From Chitinophagaceae bacterium UBA4857 (GTDB taxonomy: Bacteria; Bacteroidota; Bacteroidia; Chitinophagales; Chitinophagaceae), in the NCBI GenBank assembly GCA_002399735.1, contig DHEF01000001.1, forward strand, positions 1 through 54,830: DNA of 54,830 bases, written 5' to 3'. A program made the translations under genes and the position numbers. The notes beneath the pieces were generated by a model. The model was not told where the DNA came from, ran no database searches, and saw only the letters and a list, made by a program, of their open reading frames with translations. Shown here piece after piece: positions 24,100 through 32,820 of this stretch; the first letter of the stretch is position 1, and every line of letters starts with the position of its first letter.

Positions 24100-24855
24100 A
24101 TGGCAACCGTTAAAGATTTTTCAGTTGAAGAAAAATTGGCATCTTTAATCCATTTGCAAAAAATTGACAGCAAGCTGGATGAGATTCGTATTTTAAAAGG
24201 CGAATTACCGATTGAAGTGGCTGATTTGGAGGACGAAATTCAAGGTTTACATGCCCGTAAAACTCGTGTTGAAGAGGAAATAAACGGCGTTACCGAGTTT
24301 ATTGAGCAACGCAAAGCTGCTATTGTAGAAGCTGAAGCGTTGGTTAAAAAATACGAAAAACAAAGCGACAATGTAAAAAACAGCCGCGAGTTTGATGCAA
24401 TCAATAAAGAAATTGAAATGCAGCAACTGGAAGTAAAACTGGCCGAAAAACATATTAAAGACGCTAACGAAGAAATTGCAGAAAAAGCAGTTTTATTGGA
24501 AAAAGCTAATAAAAATATTGCCGCAAAAGAATCTGCATTGGCTAATAAAAAAGGCGAGCTGGAAAAAATTATTGTAGCCAACGAAAAAGAAGAAAAAGAG
24601 TTTAACAAACTGGCCGACGAAGCTAAAACTGCTGTTGACCCTCGTTTGTTGGCCAGCTACGATAAAATCAGAAAAAACTACCGCAATGGTTTAGCTGTTG
24701 TTCCCGTACAACGTGACGCTTGTGGCGGTTGTTTTTACTCTATTCCTCCGCAAAAACAAAGCGAAATTCGTCAACACAAAAAAGTAATGGTTTGCGAAAA
24801 CTGTGGCCGTATTTTGGTTGATGATGAATTGAATAACAACACCGAAGTAAAATAA
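24100..24855 (+). CDS. coiled-coil zinc-ribbon protein (C4-type)
   Basis: 251 aa. Residues ~10-185 are a long antiparallel-type coiled coil rich in Glu, Lys and Ala. The C-terminal zinc ribbon has two CxxC pairs: CGGC (with CGGCFYSIPPQ) and CENCG. This is the CT398/DUF-type protein usually encoded right after NIF3. It probably acts as a nucleic-acid or protein scaffold; no enzyme motif. It ends in a strong terminator, so nif3 and this gene form a two-gene unit. Confidence 0.9.
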   Translation: MATVKDFSVEEKLASLIHLQKIDSKLDEIRILKGELPIEVADLEDEIQGLHARKTRVEEEINGVTEFIEQRKAAIVEAEALVKKYEKQSDNVKNSREFDAINKEIEMQQLEVKLAEKHIKDANEEIAEKAVLLEKANKNIAAKESALANKKGELEKIIVANEKEEKEFNKLADEAKTAVDPRLLASYDKIRKNYRNGLAVVPVQRDACGGCFYSIPPQKQSEIRQHKKVMVCENCGRILVDDELNNNTEVK

Positions 24856-24878
24856 GTGTTATCATAAATAGTAAAAAA

Positions 24879-24907
24879 ACCTCTCAAGTAATTGGGAGGT
24901 TTTTTTA
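24879..24907 (+). terminator. intrinsic terminator after zinc-ribbon gene
   Basis: ACCTCTCAA and TTGGGAGGT form a 9-bp stem (one G·T) with a 5-nt loop, followed by Ts. Placed 24 nt after the stop codon. Confidence 0.85.
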
Positions 24908-24983
24908 TGCAGGCAGTTAACCAACAGTTTATTTTTCATTTTTACTTTTTCCATTTTTACTTTGCCTAAATTGCAAGCCCAAT

Positions 24984-26645
24984 ATGTTGCATAAAATTCA
25001 CATACAGAATTACGCCATTATAGATGAGTTGGAAATTAGTTTTTCCCAACAACTCAACGCAATAACCGGCGAAACCGGTGCCGGTAAATCTATTATAGTT
25101 GGTGCGCTGGGGTTAATACTCGGACAAAGGGCTGATACTTCTGCATTGGTGGACAAGGAAAAGAAATGTATTGTAGAAGGTTTTTTTAAAGCCAATAATA
25201 AAGCAGCCGTAACTGGGTGGTTACAACAAAACGATCTTGACCTGGAAGACGAACTGGTTATTCGCCGTGAAATAAGTGCTGCCGGGAAAAGTCGTGCTTT
25301 TATTAACGATACGCCGGTAACCTTGCAACAGTTAAGCAGCCTGAGTGCTTTACTGGTAGATATGCACCAGCAGTTTGATACCCTGGAAATTGGCGAAAGT
25401 GATTTTCAGCAACAAGTGGTAGATGCATTGGCCGGTAACGCTGAATTATTAAAAAAGTATACACAGTATTACCGTCAGTGGAACCAGGCTAAAAAAGAAC
25501 TGGACGAACTACTGGAACAAAAGGCACAATTTGAAAAAGAAGCCGATTATAACCGCTTTCAATACCAGGAATTAGAAGATGCCGGCTTTAAAGAAGATGA
25601 ATTGGAAAATATTGACGAAGAACTGCAACTGTTAAACAATGCAAGCGATATAAAAATCGCTGTCGAAAAAGTATATTACGCTTTGGAAGAAAGCGATGAT
25701 CCTATTGTACAACAATTAAAATCTTTACAAACGGTCATCGGCAATTATGCCTCACTGCATCCCGATTTAGCGTCGTTACAAAAACGTTTGTTAGAGGCGC
25801 AGATTGAATTGAAAGATATAGCCGGCGAAATAAACAGTATCAGCAATCAATTTCAGTTCGATCCGGCAAAAGTTGATGAGTTAAACAACCGTTTATCCTT
25901 AGGCTATAAATTACAAAAGAAACACGGGGCAAGTACTACCAACGAGTTATTGCAAATACAACAACAGCTGGAAGAAAAATTACAAGCCGTATTAAATATA
26001 GATGCCGCCATTGCCGGCAAACAAAAAACGGCAAACGATAATTTAGCGCATGCGGTAACCCTTGCTGCCGAAATATCTGCTACCAGAAAGGCCCAGGTAA
26101 AACCCTTGCAGGACAATATAAACAAACTGCTTAAGCAAGTTGGCATGCCCAATGCCCGTATGCAGGTACAGGTAACAGTCGAAAAAGAATTACATGCCAA
26201 CGGAAGCGATCATATAGCCTTTTTATTTGATGCCAATAAAAGTGACCGTTTTTTACCCCTGGCCAAAGTGGCCAGCGGTGGCGAGCTAAGCCGAATTATG
26301 CTTTCAGTAAAATCGTTGGTGGCCCAGCATATAGAATTGCCTACCCTAATTTTTGACGAAATTGATACCGGTATTTCCGGCGAAGCTGCTCTGCAGGTAG
26401 GGCTTATCATGAAAAAGCTGGCGCAAAATATGCAAGTAATATGCATTACACATCAGCCGCAGATTGCCGGTAAGGCCAATGCGCATTATTTTGTGTATAA
26501 ACAACCAGTAGGCAATAAAATTAATACCGGTATTAAACAATTAGAAAATAGCGAAAGAGTAAAAGCCATTGCTCAAATGATAGGTGGCGAAAAGCCAAGT
26601 GCGGCGGCCTTGGAAAATGCCCGTGAAATGGTAGAAGGGAGCTAA
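24984..26645 (+). CDS. recN: DNA repair protein RecN
   Basis: 553 aa, full family length. SMC-like layout: N-terminal Walker A GETGAGKS (~30-37), a central two-strand coiled coil (~150-370), a signature-like KVASGGELSRIML segment, and Walker B TLIFDEIDTGISG near 460. RecN helps align broken DNA in double-strand break repair with RecA. It is followed 16 bp later by a small membrane protein and may share its transcript. Confidence 0.96.
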   Translation: MLHKIHIQNYAIIDELEISFSQQLNAITGETGAGKSIIVGALGLILGQRADTSALVDKEKKCIVEGFFKANNKAAVTGWLQQNDLDLEDELVIRREISAAGKSRAFINDTPVTLQQLSSLSALLVDMHQQFDTLEIGESDFQQQVVDALAGNAELLKKYTQYYRQWNQAKKELDELLEQKAQFEKEADYNRFQYQELEDAGFKEDELENIDEELQLLNNASDIKIAVEKVYYALEESDDPIVQQLKSLQTVIGNYASLHPDLASLQKRLLEAQIELKDIAGEINSISNQFQFDPAKVDELNNRLSLGYKLQKKHGASTTNELLQIQQQLEEKLQAVLNIDAAIAGKQKTANDNLAHAVTLAAEISATRKAQVKPLQDNINKLLKQVGMPNARMQVQVTVEKELHANGSDHIAFLFDANKSDRFLPLAKVASGGELSRIMLSVKSLVAQHIELPTLIFDEIDTGISGEAALQVGLIMKKLAQNMQVICITHQPQIAGKANAHYFVYKQPVGNKINTGIKQLENSERVKAIAQMIGGEKPSAAALENAREMVEGS

Positions 26646-26661
26646 ATATAAAACAACAAAC

Positions 26662-26886
26662 ATGTCAATATTTTTAAAAGCGGCCCTTGTGTTCTTAACC
26701 ATCATCGGAATGGTGTGGCTGGGCTATTTGTTGTTTAAGCGGCTTAATAAAAAAATACAAAACAGCGATACCTGGGGCCAGATAATTGGGTACTCTTTAT
26801 TGCTTTTTACCGCCTGTGCTGTCCTGTTTTTCGGGGGTATTTACCTGCTTACCTACGGCTATAATTTTATGGTGAGTGCCAAATAA
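26662..26886 (+). CDS. small two-helix membrane protein
   Basis: 74 aa with two hydrophobic segments (residues ~5-25 and ~42-66) joined by a basic, polar loop (KRLNKKIQNSDTWGQ). No family recognised. It starts 16 nt after recN, with codon use like its neighbours, so it is probably a real, co-transcribed gene. A link to RecN function is unproven. Confidence 0.75.
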   Translation: MSIFLKAALVFLTIIGMVWLGYLLFKRLNKKIQNSDTWGQIIGYSLLLFTACAVLFFGGIYLLTYGYNFMVSAK

Positions 26887-26960
26887 TCAATAATCACTAT
26901 TTTTGGGCGCATTATTAATAATGTGGAAGATGATTTTTATGTTACTGGCTGTATAGCCCT

Positions 26961-27070
26961 GATGAATCGTCCCTTGCAATCCGATAGGATTGGGATTTAA
27001 TTTATTTCCAGCGGAAATGAATTATAGACTCACTCTTGTACTGCATTAATTCTATTCAGCATTGTGCAGT
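26961..27070 (-). repeat. dispersed mosaic repeat, copy 3
   Basis: Contains CGTCCCTTGCAATCCGATAG, a central block TTATTTCCAGCGGAAATGAA (a small dyad), CACTCTTGTACTGCA and AGCATTGTGCAG. The central block is shared with copy 8 at 52091-52213. Confidence 0.65.
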
Positions 27071-27179
27071 AACAGGTGTTTAAATCGGAATTTATTTGTG
27101 AGGGGAAGGGAATTAGGAAATGTAACAAGCATTATTTTTACTTTTTATTTTTCACTTTGAAATATATAAACCAACTGTT

Positions 27180-27995
27180 ATGTCGTATAACTTATTGAAA
27201 GGAAAAAGAGGAATTATAACCGGAGCATTAGACGAAAATTCTATTGCATGGAAAGTGGCCGAAAAAGCACATGAGCAAGGTGCAACTTTTGTATTAACCA
27301 ATGCACCCATTGCCATGCGTATGGGTGAAATAAAAAAACTGGCTGAAAAAACAGGTTCAGAAATTATTCCTGCAGATGCTACAAGTGTAGAAGATTTAAC
27401 CAATCTATTTACCAAATCGCAGGAAGTACTTGGTGGTAAAATTGATTTTGTATTACATTCTATCGGTATGAGTGTAAACATTCGTAAAAACATTCCTTAT
27501 GTTGATTCTAACTACGACTTTTTCCAAAAAGGTATAGATGTATCGGCAATGTCATTTCATAAAATGTTATCGGTAGCTTATAAAATGGACGCCATCAGCG
27601 AATGGGGTAGTGTAGTAGCACTTACTTACATGGCGGCTCAACGTACCTATCCCTTTTATACCGATATGGCCGATATTAAAGCCATGCTGGAGTCAATTGC
27701 CCGTAGCTTTGGTTACCATTACGGTTTAAACAAAAAAGTACGTATCAACACCGTTTCTCAATCACCAACACGCACCACCGCCGGTAGTGGTATTAAAGGC
27801 TTTGGCGACTTTTTTGATTATGCCAATGCCATTGCACCATTAGGCAATGCAACTGCCGATGATTGCGCCAACTACTGTATTACCTTGTTTAGCGATTTAA
27901 CAAAAATGGTTACCATGCAAAATCTTTTCCACGATGGTGGTTACTCTACTACAGGTGTAAGTATGGAGGTAATGACTAAATTGGGGATAGAATAA
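27180..27995 (+). CDS. fabI: enoyl-[acyl-carrier-protein] reductase (NADH), FabI
   Basis: 271 aa. A Rossmann short-chain reductase with the FabI-type divergent glycine motif (GALDENSIAWKVAE), SIGMS, and catalytic tyrosine and lysine in YPFYTDMADIKAMLES. Catalyses the last step of fatty-acid elongation. The whole protein aligns with the FabI family rather than FabK, FabL or FabV. Monocistronic with its own terminator. Confidence 0.96.
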   Translation: MSYNLLKGKRGIITGALDENSIAWKVAEKAHEQGATFVLTNAPIAMRMGEIKKLAEKTGSEIIPADATSVEDLTNLFTKSQEVLGGKIDFVLHSIGMSVNIRKNIPYVDSNYDFFQKGIDVSAMSFHKMLSVAYKMDAISEWGSVVALTYMAAQRTYPFYTDMADIKAMLESIARSFGYHYGLNKKVRINTVSQSPTRTTAGSGIKGFGDFFDYANAIAPLGNATADDCANYCITLFSDLTKMVTMQNLFHDGGYSTTGVSMEVMTKLGIE

Positions 27996-28050
27996 GGGAA
28001 GTAAAAAGGCAAAATGAAAAATTAAAAAGCAGCTTGCTTTTAATAATATA

Positions 28051-28089
28051 ACTCCGAAGTTAACGTAGGTTGGCTTCGGAGTTTTTTTA
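28051..28089 (+). terminator. fabI intrinsic terminator
   Basis: ACTCCGAAG (28051-28059) pairs perfectly with CTTCGGAGT (28074-28082), followed by six further Ts; 14-nt loop. Confidence 0.9.
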
Positions 28090-28214
28090 TAGGAGTATTA
28101 TCATAAAAGAAATCAAGCCTCATAGAGGCGACCTTTTAATAGAAAAAGAATGATTAATTTTTGGGTAAGTTCTGTAGGAGCGTTCTGTGAGGTATAAAAC
28201 GAAACGCCAAGCTC

Positions 28215-28244
28215 AATAAAAAAGCCATCCCGCGAAGGATGGCT
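28215..28244 (-). terminator. DUF2795 gene intrinsic terminator
   Basis: AGCCATCC (28223-28230) and GGATGGCT (28237-28244) form a perfect 8-bp stem with a 6-nt loop, followed on the minus strand by a T-run (28222-28215). Confidence 0.9.
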
Positions 28245-28300
28245 TTGCTGTAAGCCAATAATGTGGAAGCATACCGTAATACGAGGTTATGCTGCATAAT

Positions 28301-28522
28301 TTAATATTCGTCCTCGTTAAATAGGAAGTCTTCCTGGGTAGGGTAGTCAGGCCAGATGTCCTCGATCGTTTCGTACACATCGCCTTCATCTTCCAGTTCC
28401 TGTAGGTTTTCCACTACTTCAATAGGGGCACCGCTACGGATAGAATAGTCAATTAATTCATCCTTAGTGGCCGGCCAAGGCGCATCTTCTAAATAAGAGG
28501 CTAGTTCTAAAGTCCAAAACAT
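28301..28522 (-). CDS. DUF2795 family small acidic protein
   Basis: 73 aa from the ATG at 28522 (MFWTLELASYLEDAPWPATK). A longer frame exists upstream but the family begins at this Met. Highly acidic, with conserved WPATKDELIDYSIRSGAP and a C-terminal EDFLFNEDEY. The family is widespread and strongly conserved in Bacteroidota; function unknown. It has a good promoter and terminator, so it is a single-gene unit, probably well expressed. Confidence 0.93.
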   Translation of the reverse strand: MFWTLELASYLEDAPWPATKDELIDYSIRSGAPIEVVENLQELEDEGDVYETIEDIWPDYPTQEDFLFNEDEY

Positions 28523-28574
28523 GAGCACTATAATTTTAACGGTCCGGGATGCATTACAGCAACCCAAATTTTTG

Positions 28575-28605
28575 CAAAAGTAACTTTATTAACGAATTTA
28601 CCAAA
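28575..28605 (-). promoter_or_regulatory. DUF2795 gene promoter (Bacteroidota type)
   Basis: On the minus strand TTTG (28605-28602), 19 bases, TACTTTTG (28582-28575): exact match to the TTTG/TAnnTTTG consensus at ideal spacing. The leader to the ATG is about 50 nt. Confidence 0.8.
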
Positions 28606-28708
28606 TCAATCATTTTTCAGGCCTGTTTAAAACTGCTTTTCAAAAAAATGATAAATCATTAACATTTAAAGTAACAATTTGTTTTACGTTTATTTGATTG
28701 ATAAAATT

Positions 28709-28716
28709 TACTTTTG
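28709..28716 (+). promoter_or_regulatory. -7 box for LolD-type gene, very short leader
   Basis: TACTTTTG lies only 5 nt before the ATG at 28722, so the transcript would be leaderless or nearly so. No -33 box at the right spacing. Confidence 0.4.
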
Positions 28717-28721
28717 GCTGC

Positions 28722-29378
28722 ATGATAACCGGAAAAAATATTCAAAAGCGATTTGGAACCGTACAGGTATTAAAAAAAGTGGATATTACCATTAATAAAG
28801 GTGAGGTAGTGGCTATTGTAGGCCCATCAGGATCGGGTAAAAGTACTTTACTGCATATACTGGGCACATTGGATAAACCCGATAGCGGCTCCGTAGAAAT
28901 GAACGGCACTACGCTTACCGGACTATCGGCCAAAAAACTGGCTCAGTTTCGTAATAAACATATTGGTTTTGTTTTCCAGTTTCACCATTTATTACCTGAG
29001 TTTTCGGCTTTGGAAAATGTTTGCATACCCGGCTGGCTGGCAGGTACTAAAAAAGCTGATGTGGAGACCAGGGCTAAAGAACTGTTGCAAATGCTGGGAC
29101 TATCACACCGGTTGGAAAACAAACCCAACCAATTATCCGGCGGGGAGCAACAGCGTGTAGCCGTAGCCCGTGCTTTAATTAATAACCCTGATATTGTTTT
29201 TGCAGACGAACCAACGGGCAACTTAGACACTGCCAATGCACAGGACTTACACGAATTATTTTTTGATCTGCGCAAAAAATTTAACCAGACTTTTTTAATT
29301 GTTACCCACAACGAGGAGCTTGCCAAGCAAAGTGATAGGGTATTGCACATGCGTGATGGGGAGATAGTGGAGAATTAG
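28722..29378 (+). CDS. lolD: LolD-type lipoprotein-release ABC ATPase
   Basis: 218 aa from the ATG at 28722; the longer frame adds eight residues that overlap the probable promoter. Walker A GPSGSGKS, Q-loop FVFQFHHLLPEFSALENV, signature LSGGEQQRVAVARAL, Walker B IVFADEPTGNLD and H-loop THNEE are all present. The Q-loop HHLLPEFTALENV wording and the size are typical of LolD, which powers lipoprotein transfer out of the inner membrane. The LolCE permease is not adjacent, as is common in Bacteroidota. A different MacB-type role is possible but less likely. Confidence 0.85.
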   Translation: MITGKNIQKRFGTVQVLKKVDITINKGEVVAIVGPSGSGKSTLLHILGTLDKPDSGSVEMNGTTLTGLSAKKLAQFRNKHIGFVFQFHHLLPEFSALENVCIPGWLAGTKKADVETRAKELLQMLGLSHRLENKPNQLSGGEQQRVAVARALINNPDIVFADEPTGNLDTANAQDLHELFFDLRKKFNQTFLIVTHNEELAKQSDRVLHMRDGEIVEN

Positions 29379-29466
29379 CTAATGAGATAATTAGATGATT
29401 AGTTAATGTGCTGATATTTTCCGGCTTCGCAATTGGCTAATTGCCTCATTATCTAATTGTTTAATT
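29376..29466. repeat. quasi-periodic low-complexity tract
   Basis: Repeated variants of ATTAG, TAATGAG and TAATTAGATGATTAG on both sides of a short centre (ATTTTCCGGCTTCGC); the right half is roughly the reverse complement of the left. Lies between converging genes and could act as a weak terminator. Confidence 0.55.
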
Positions 29467-29471
29467 TGTTC

Positions 29472-30026
29472 TCACACTCTCGGTTTCCACGGAATTTCTT
29501 CCGCTTTTTCTAAAAAAGCAACATAACGAGCCAGTACAAAAAGATAATCGCTTAAACGGTTTAAATATTTCTGTACAATTATTTCTACTTCGTAGCTTTC
29601 TTCACTTAAACGTACTACTTGTCTTTCGGCACGGCGGCATACGCAGCGGGCTACATGCAGGTGAGAGGCTGCAATTAATCCACCCGGTAGAATGAAACTT
29701 TTCATGGGTGGTAGTACTTCATGCATTTTATCAATAGCTTTTTCTAAAAGGCTAATGTCTTCTTCGTGTAAGTCTGGTATTTTTAATTTGGTTTCTTTTT
29801 CGGGGTCGCAGGCAAGTGCAGAGCCTACGGTAAAAAGTCTGTCCTGTGTTTCCAATAAAACAGCACGACTATCTTCATCGGTTATATGATCTCTGCACAA
29901 ACCTATATAAGAGTTTAATTCATCCACGGTGCCATAGGCTTCAATACGCAGATGCGCTTTAGATACTTTGGTGCCACCAATTAAACTGGTAGTGCCTTTG
30001 TCGCCTGTTTTTGTATATATTTTCAT
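29472..30026 (-). CDS. cob(I)yrinic acid a,c-diamide adenosyltransferase (PduO/MmaB type)
   Basis: 184 aa from the ATG at 30026 (MKIYTKTGDKGTTSL, the family start); a second ATG two codons upstream is also possible. Conserved GTVDELNSYIG, a LHVARCVCRRAERQVV helix (R-x2-C-R-R-A-E-R motif) and LNRLSDYLFVLARY are all visible. Transfers the 5'-deoxyadenosyl group of ATP to reduced cobalamin. No other cobalamin gene nearby, consistent with a salvage role. Confidence 0.95.
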   Translation of the reverse strand: MKIYTKTGDKGTTSLIGGTKVSKAHLRIEAYGTVDELNSYIGLCRDHITDEDSRAVLLETQDRLFTVGSALACDPEKETKLKIPDLHEEDISLLEKAIDKMHEVLPPMKSFILPGGLIAASHLHVARCVCRRAERQVVRLSEESYEVEIIVQKYLNRLSDYLFVLARYVAFLEKAEEIPWKPRV

Positions 30027-30032
30027 GGCCAT

Positions 30033-30353
30033 TGGAGAAAGTATTTAGTATAGAGATTATAGTATTTAGATAGGTAGTAAAGGTAATTAGATTGTGATAG
30101 AGTAGCTATATGTTATGCTACCTTTAGTTGGTAGCGAATTTGCAGATGATAGCATTACAAAAGATGAAAGGCTGCCCCGCCTAGTCGTAAATCTTTTGCT
30201 GGCAGGGCTGCTAAAATGTGCTGGTCAGCAAAAATTGAAGACGGGCGGGGAACTGCAGCTGACCGGAGTTACTACTGTTGAAAGCCCCAAAAAAGGTTAT
30301 AAGTATTAAGTTGTAAGTAATAAGTTTTGCAACAGACTATTAATCATGAACCA
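30033..30353. other. intergenic region with inverted repeat and low-complexity tract
   Basis: About 320 bp between two leftward genes. Contains CCCCGCC (30174-30180) and GGGCGGGG (30243-30250) as arms of a large imperfect hairpin, and an AAGTATTAAGTTGTAAGTAATAAG-like tract followed by TTAACTATTAACG (30298-30366). A 64-codon frame through it shows no protein character. Confidence 0.5.
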
Positions 30354-31055
30354 TTAACTATTAACGTTCACAGCTTTCCTCACATCCGTTTCAATAACAC
30401 CATCACGCAGGCGTATAATGCGGTGGGCATGGTTGGCAATATCTTCTTCGTGGGTAACCAATACTACGGTGTTGCCGCGACTTTGGATTTCGCCAAAAAT
30501 ATCCATAATCTCGTAGGATGTTTTGGTGTCAAGGTTACCGGTTGGTTCATCGGCTAAAATTAAAGAGGGGTCGTTAACCAATGCACGGGCAATGGCTACA
30601 CGCTGGCACTGTCCGCCGGAAAGCTCGTTGGGCTTATGGTCCATACGCTCGGTAAGGTTTACCATTTCCATTACATGCTCGGCTTTTTGGGTGCGTATTT
30701 TTTTGCTAATGCCTGCATATACCAATGGCAGGGCTACGTTTTCTAATGCGGTAAGGCGGGGTAATAAATTAAATTGCTGAAACACAAATCCTATTTCCTG
30801 ATTGCGCACATCGGCCAGGGCATTATCTTCCATGCGGCTAACATCGTGGCCATTTAAAATGTACTTGCCCGATGTTGGTGTATCCAATGCACCTAAAATA
30901 TTCATGAGGGTACTTTTGCCGGAACCGGATGGTCCCATTAGTGCAACGTATTCGTTTTTTAAAATGTTTAACGAAACGCCTTTAAGCACCTGCAATTCGT
31001 TTTTGCCCATAAAATAGCTCTTACGAATATCTTCAATATGGATAATAGGGTTCAT
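30354..31055 (-). CDS. MacB-type ABC transporter ATP-binding protein
   Basis: 233 aa. Walker A GPSGSGKS, Q-loop FVFQQFNLLPRLTALENV, signature LSGGQCQRVAIARAL (Cys where Gln is usual), Walker B LILADEPTGNLD and H-loop THEE are present. The Q-loop wording and length match the MacB/LolD/FtsE-like group that partners with FtsX-type permeases; no permease is adjacent. It lies 6 bp after gatC and probably shares its transcript. Substrate unknown. Confidence 0.9.
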   Translation of the reverse strand: MNPIIHIEDIRKSYFMGKNELQVLKGVSLNILKNEYVALMGPSGSGKSTLMNILGALDTPTSGKYILNGHDVSRMEDNALADVRNQEIGFVFQQFNLLPRLTALENVALPLVYAGISKKIRTQKAEHVMEMVNLTERMDHKPNELSGGQCQRVAIARALVNDPSLILADEPTGNLDTKTSYEIMDIFGEIQSRGNTVVLVTHEEDIANHAHRIIRLRDGVIETDVRKAVNVNS

Positions 31056-31061
31056 GCGGTG

Positions 31062-31355
31062 TTAATCTTTTTTAATTACTTTGGGTACTTTAAAAAACAG
31101 TCCATCTGTTTCTGGTGCGTTTAACATAGCATCCTGGCGACTAACCGATCCTTTAATCACATCTTCACGTAAAACATTGGTTTCGTCGCTCATGTGCAGC
31201 AAAGGTTCTACACCGTCAAGGTCCAGTTCGTTCAGTTTTTCTACAAACGCAATCATGCGTTGCAGGTCTTGTTTTATCTCTTCTTTTTCGGCACCGTTAT
31301 ATTCTAGGCGGGCAAGGTGCGCCAGCTTGGTAACCATGGCATCATTTACTTCCAT
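31062..31355 (-). CDS. gatC: Asp-tRNA(Asn)/Glu-tRNA(Gln) amidotransferase subunit C
   Basis: 97 aa, normal length. The VTKLAHLARLEYN start, MIAFVEKLNELDLDGVEPL middle and LRED/PETDGLFFKVPKVI C-terminus are diagnostic. GatC stabilises the GatAB amidotransferase that makes Gln-tRNA(Gln) or Asn-tRNA(Asn) by transamidation. gatA and gatB are not in the window. A TATATTTG box lies 5 nt upstream of the ATG. Confidence 0.95.
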   Translation of the reverse strand: MEVNDAMVTKLAHLARLEYNGAEKEEIKQDLQRMIAFVEKLNELDLDGVEPLLHMSDETNVLREDVIKGSVSRQDAMLNAPETDGLFFKVPKVIKKD

Positions 31356-31360
31356 AGGTA

Positions 31361-31368
31361 CAAATATA
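31361..31368 (-). promoter_or_regulatory. -7 box for gatC, very short leader
   Basis: TATATTTG on the minus strand, a full TAnnTTTG match, 5 nt from the gatC ATG; no good -33 box. Confidence 0.5.
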
Positions 31369-31507
31369 AGTTGTAAGTTTTAAGTTGTAAGTGGTAAGTT
31401 GGAGCAGTGGTAAGGCTTAAGGCATAAAGCTTAAAGCTGAAAGCATAAAGCATGGATATGAAAGTATAAAATCTGTGTCTGAATTCTCAATTCTCAAAGC
31501 TCAAATC
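31369..31507. repeat. quasi-periodic low-complexity tracts
   Basis: Three different patterns in a row: AAGTTGTAAGTTTTAAG-type (31369-31403), CTTAAGGCATAAAGCTTAAAGC-like (31412-31452) and GAATTCTCAATTCTCAAAGC (31480-31505). They fill the whole gap between gatC and trpS promoters. Confidence 0.6.
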
Positions 31508-31511
31508 TGTT

Positions 31512-31519
31512 TATCTTCG
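31512..31519 (+). promoter_or_regulatory. -7 box for trpS, very short leader
   Basis: TATCTTCG (one mismatch to TAnnTTTG), 7 nt before the ATG. Confidence 0.45.
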
Positions 31520-31526
31520 CACCCTT

Positions 31527-32531
31527 ATGGAAAAGAACAAACAGATAGTGATGAGTGGCATACGCCCTACCGGATTTTTACACTTGGGTAACTACTTTGG
31601 TGCCTTGCGTAATTATGTGCGTATGCAGGACGAGTTTGAGTGTTATTTTATGGTGGCCGATTTACATTCGCTTACTACACACCCCGATACAAAAGAACTT
31701 AAAGGCAATGTACACCGTGTACTGGCCGAAAATATTGCCTGCGGTTTAGATCCCGATAAAGCTGCCTTATACTGCCAAAGTCATGTGTACGAAACAGCAG
31801 AGTTGTACCTGTATTTAAACATGTTGGCATACAAAGGCGAATTGGAAAAAACAGTTACGTTTAAAGATAAAGTACGTCAACATCCGGAAAATGTAAATGC
31901 CGGTTTGTTAACTTACCCGGTATTGCAGGCGGCGGATATTATTTTACACCGTGCTTCTTATGTTCCTGTAGGTAAAGATCAGGAGCAGCATTTGGAAATG
32001 GCCCGCAATTTTGCCAACCGTTTTAACCATCGCTATGGCGATGTTTTTCCCGAGCCACATGCCTTTAATTATGGCGGTGAGTTGGTTAAAATACCAAGCT
32101 TGGATGGTACCGGTAAAATGAGCAAGAGTGAAAACCAATATGCTACTTTATACCTTGCCGATACGGATGATTTGCTACGCAAAAAAGTAATGAAGGCTAA
32201 AACAGATGGCGGCCCAACCGAGCCCAATAGCGTAATGCCCGACTACATAGAAAATATTTTTCAGTTAATGCGACTGGTGAGTAGTCAGGACGTGATTGAT
32301 AAATTTACTGCCGACTTTAACGGTTGTACCATTCGTTATGGCGATATGAAAAAACAACTGGCCGAGGATATGGTAAACTTTATAGCACCTATTCGTGAAA
32401 AGGCCGAGAGCATAAGAACCGACGAAAAGTACCTGAAAGAAATAATGGAAAAAGGCGCCGCAAAAGCAACTAAAAGTGCCAAAGCCACTATCGAGTTGGT
32501 ACGTAATGCAATGGGACTGAACTATTATTAA
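31527..32531 (+). CDS. trpS: tryptophanyl-tRNA synthetase
   Basis: 334 aa. Class I signature HLGN-type motif (GFLHLGNYFG near residue 16) and KMSKS (near 195) are both present, with the SGIRPTG start typical of TrpRS. Charges tRNA(Trp). Single-gene unit. The assignment is firm; the length is usual for the bacterial enzyme. Confidence 0.97.
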   Translation: MEKNKQIVMSGIRPTGFLHLGNYFGALRNYVRMQDEFECYFMVADLHSLTTHPDTKELKGNVHRVLAENIACGLDPDKAALYCQSHVYETAELYLYLNMLAYKGELEKTVTFKDKVRQHPENVNAGLLTYPVLQAADIILHRASYVPVGKDQEQHLEMARNFANRFNHRYGDVFPEPHAFNYGGELVKIPSLDGTGKMSKSENQYATLYLADTDDLLRKKVMKAKTDGGPTEPNSVMPDYIENIFQLMRLVSSQDVIDKFTADFNGCTIRYGDMKKQLAEDMVNFIAPIREKAESIRTDEKYLKEIMEKGAAKATKSAKATIELVRNAMGLNYY

Positions 32532-32820
32532 TTTTTTTATTAGGGGGTGCCCCTCGTTCCTCGGGTCGGGCTATCCGCTGTATCTTTTGCCCTGCGCTGC
32601 CATTGGCCGACGCTGCGCAAAAGGATGCCGCTGCTATCCCTCACCCGATTGTTGCAAAACACAACTTTTGGTACAAATAAATAATTAATAAAAACAAAGC
32701 CGTTTTACGGGCAGCCCGAAAGATTTGTATATCTTGGACTGGTAAAACAAGCTTTTTGTTAGCCACACAAACCTTATCATTTTAATTTAAATCGGATTAT
32801 TTTTTTTTTCATTTAAGATT
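32532..32820. other. intergenic region with a structured GC-rich repeat
   Basis: A GC-rich block (about 32547-32650) stands out from AT-rich flanks. TATCTTTTGC (32580-32589) pairs with GCGCAAAAGGATG (32616-32628), and GGGTCGGGCTATCCGC is echoed by GCTATCCCTCACCC. Sequences of this look recur between genes in Chitinophagaceae-type genomes. No ORF. The remainder is AT-rich leader of the kinase gene. Confidence 0.5.

Noticed and set aside
30115..30309. 64-codon rightward frame
   Set aside because: Lies in a hairpin/repeat region, no start signal, no family likeness.
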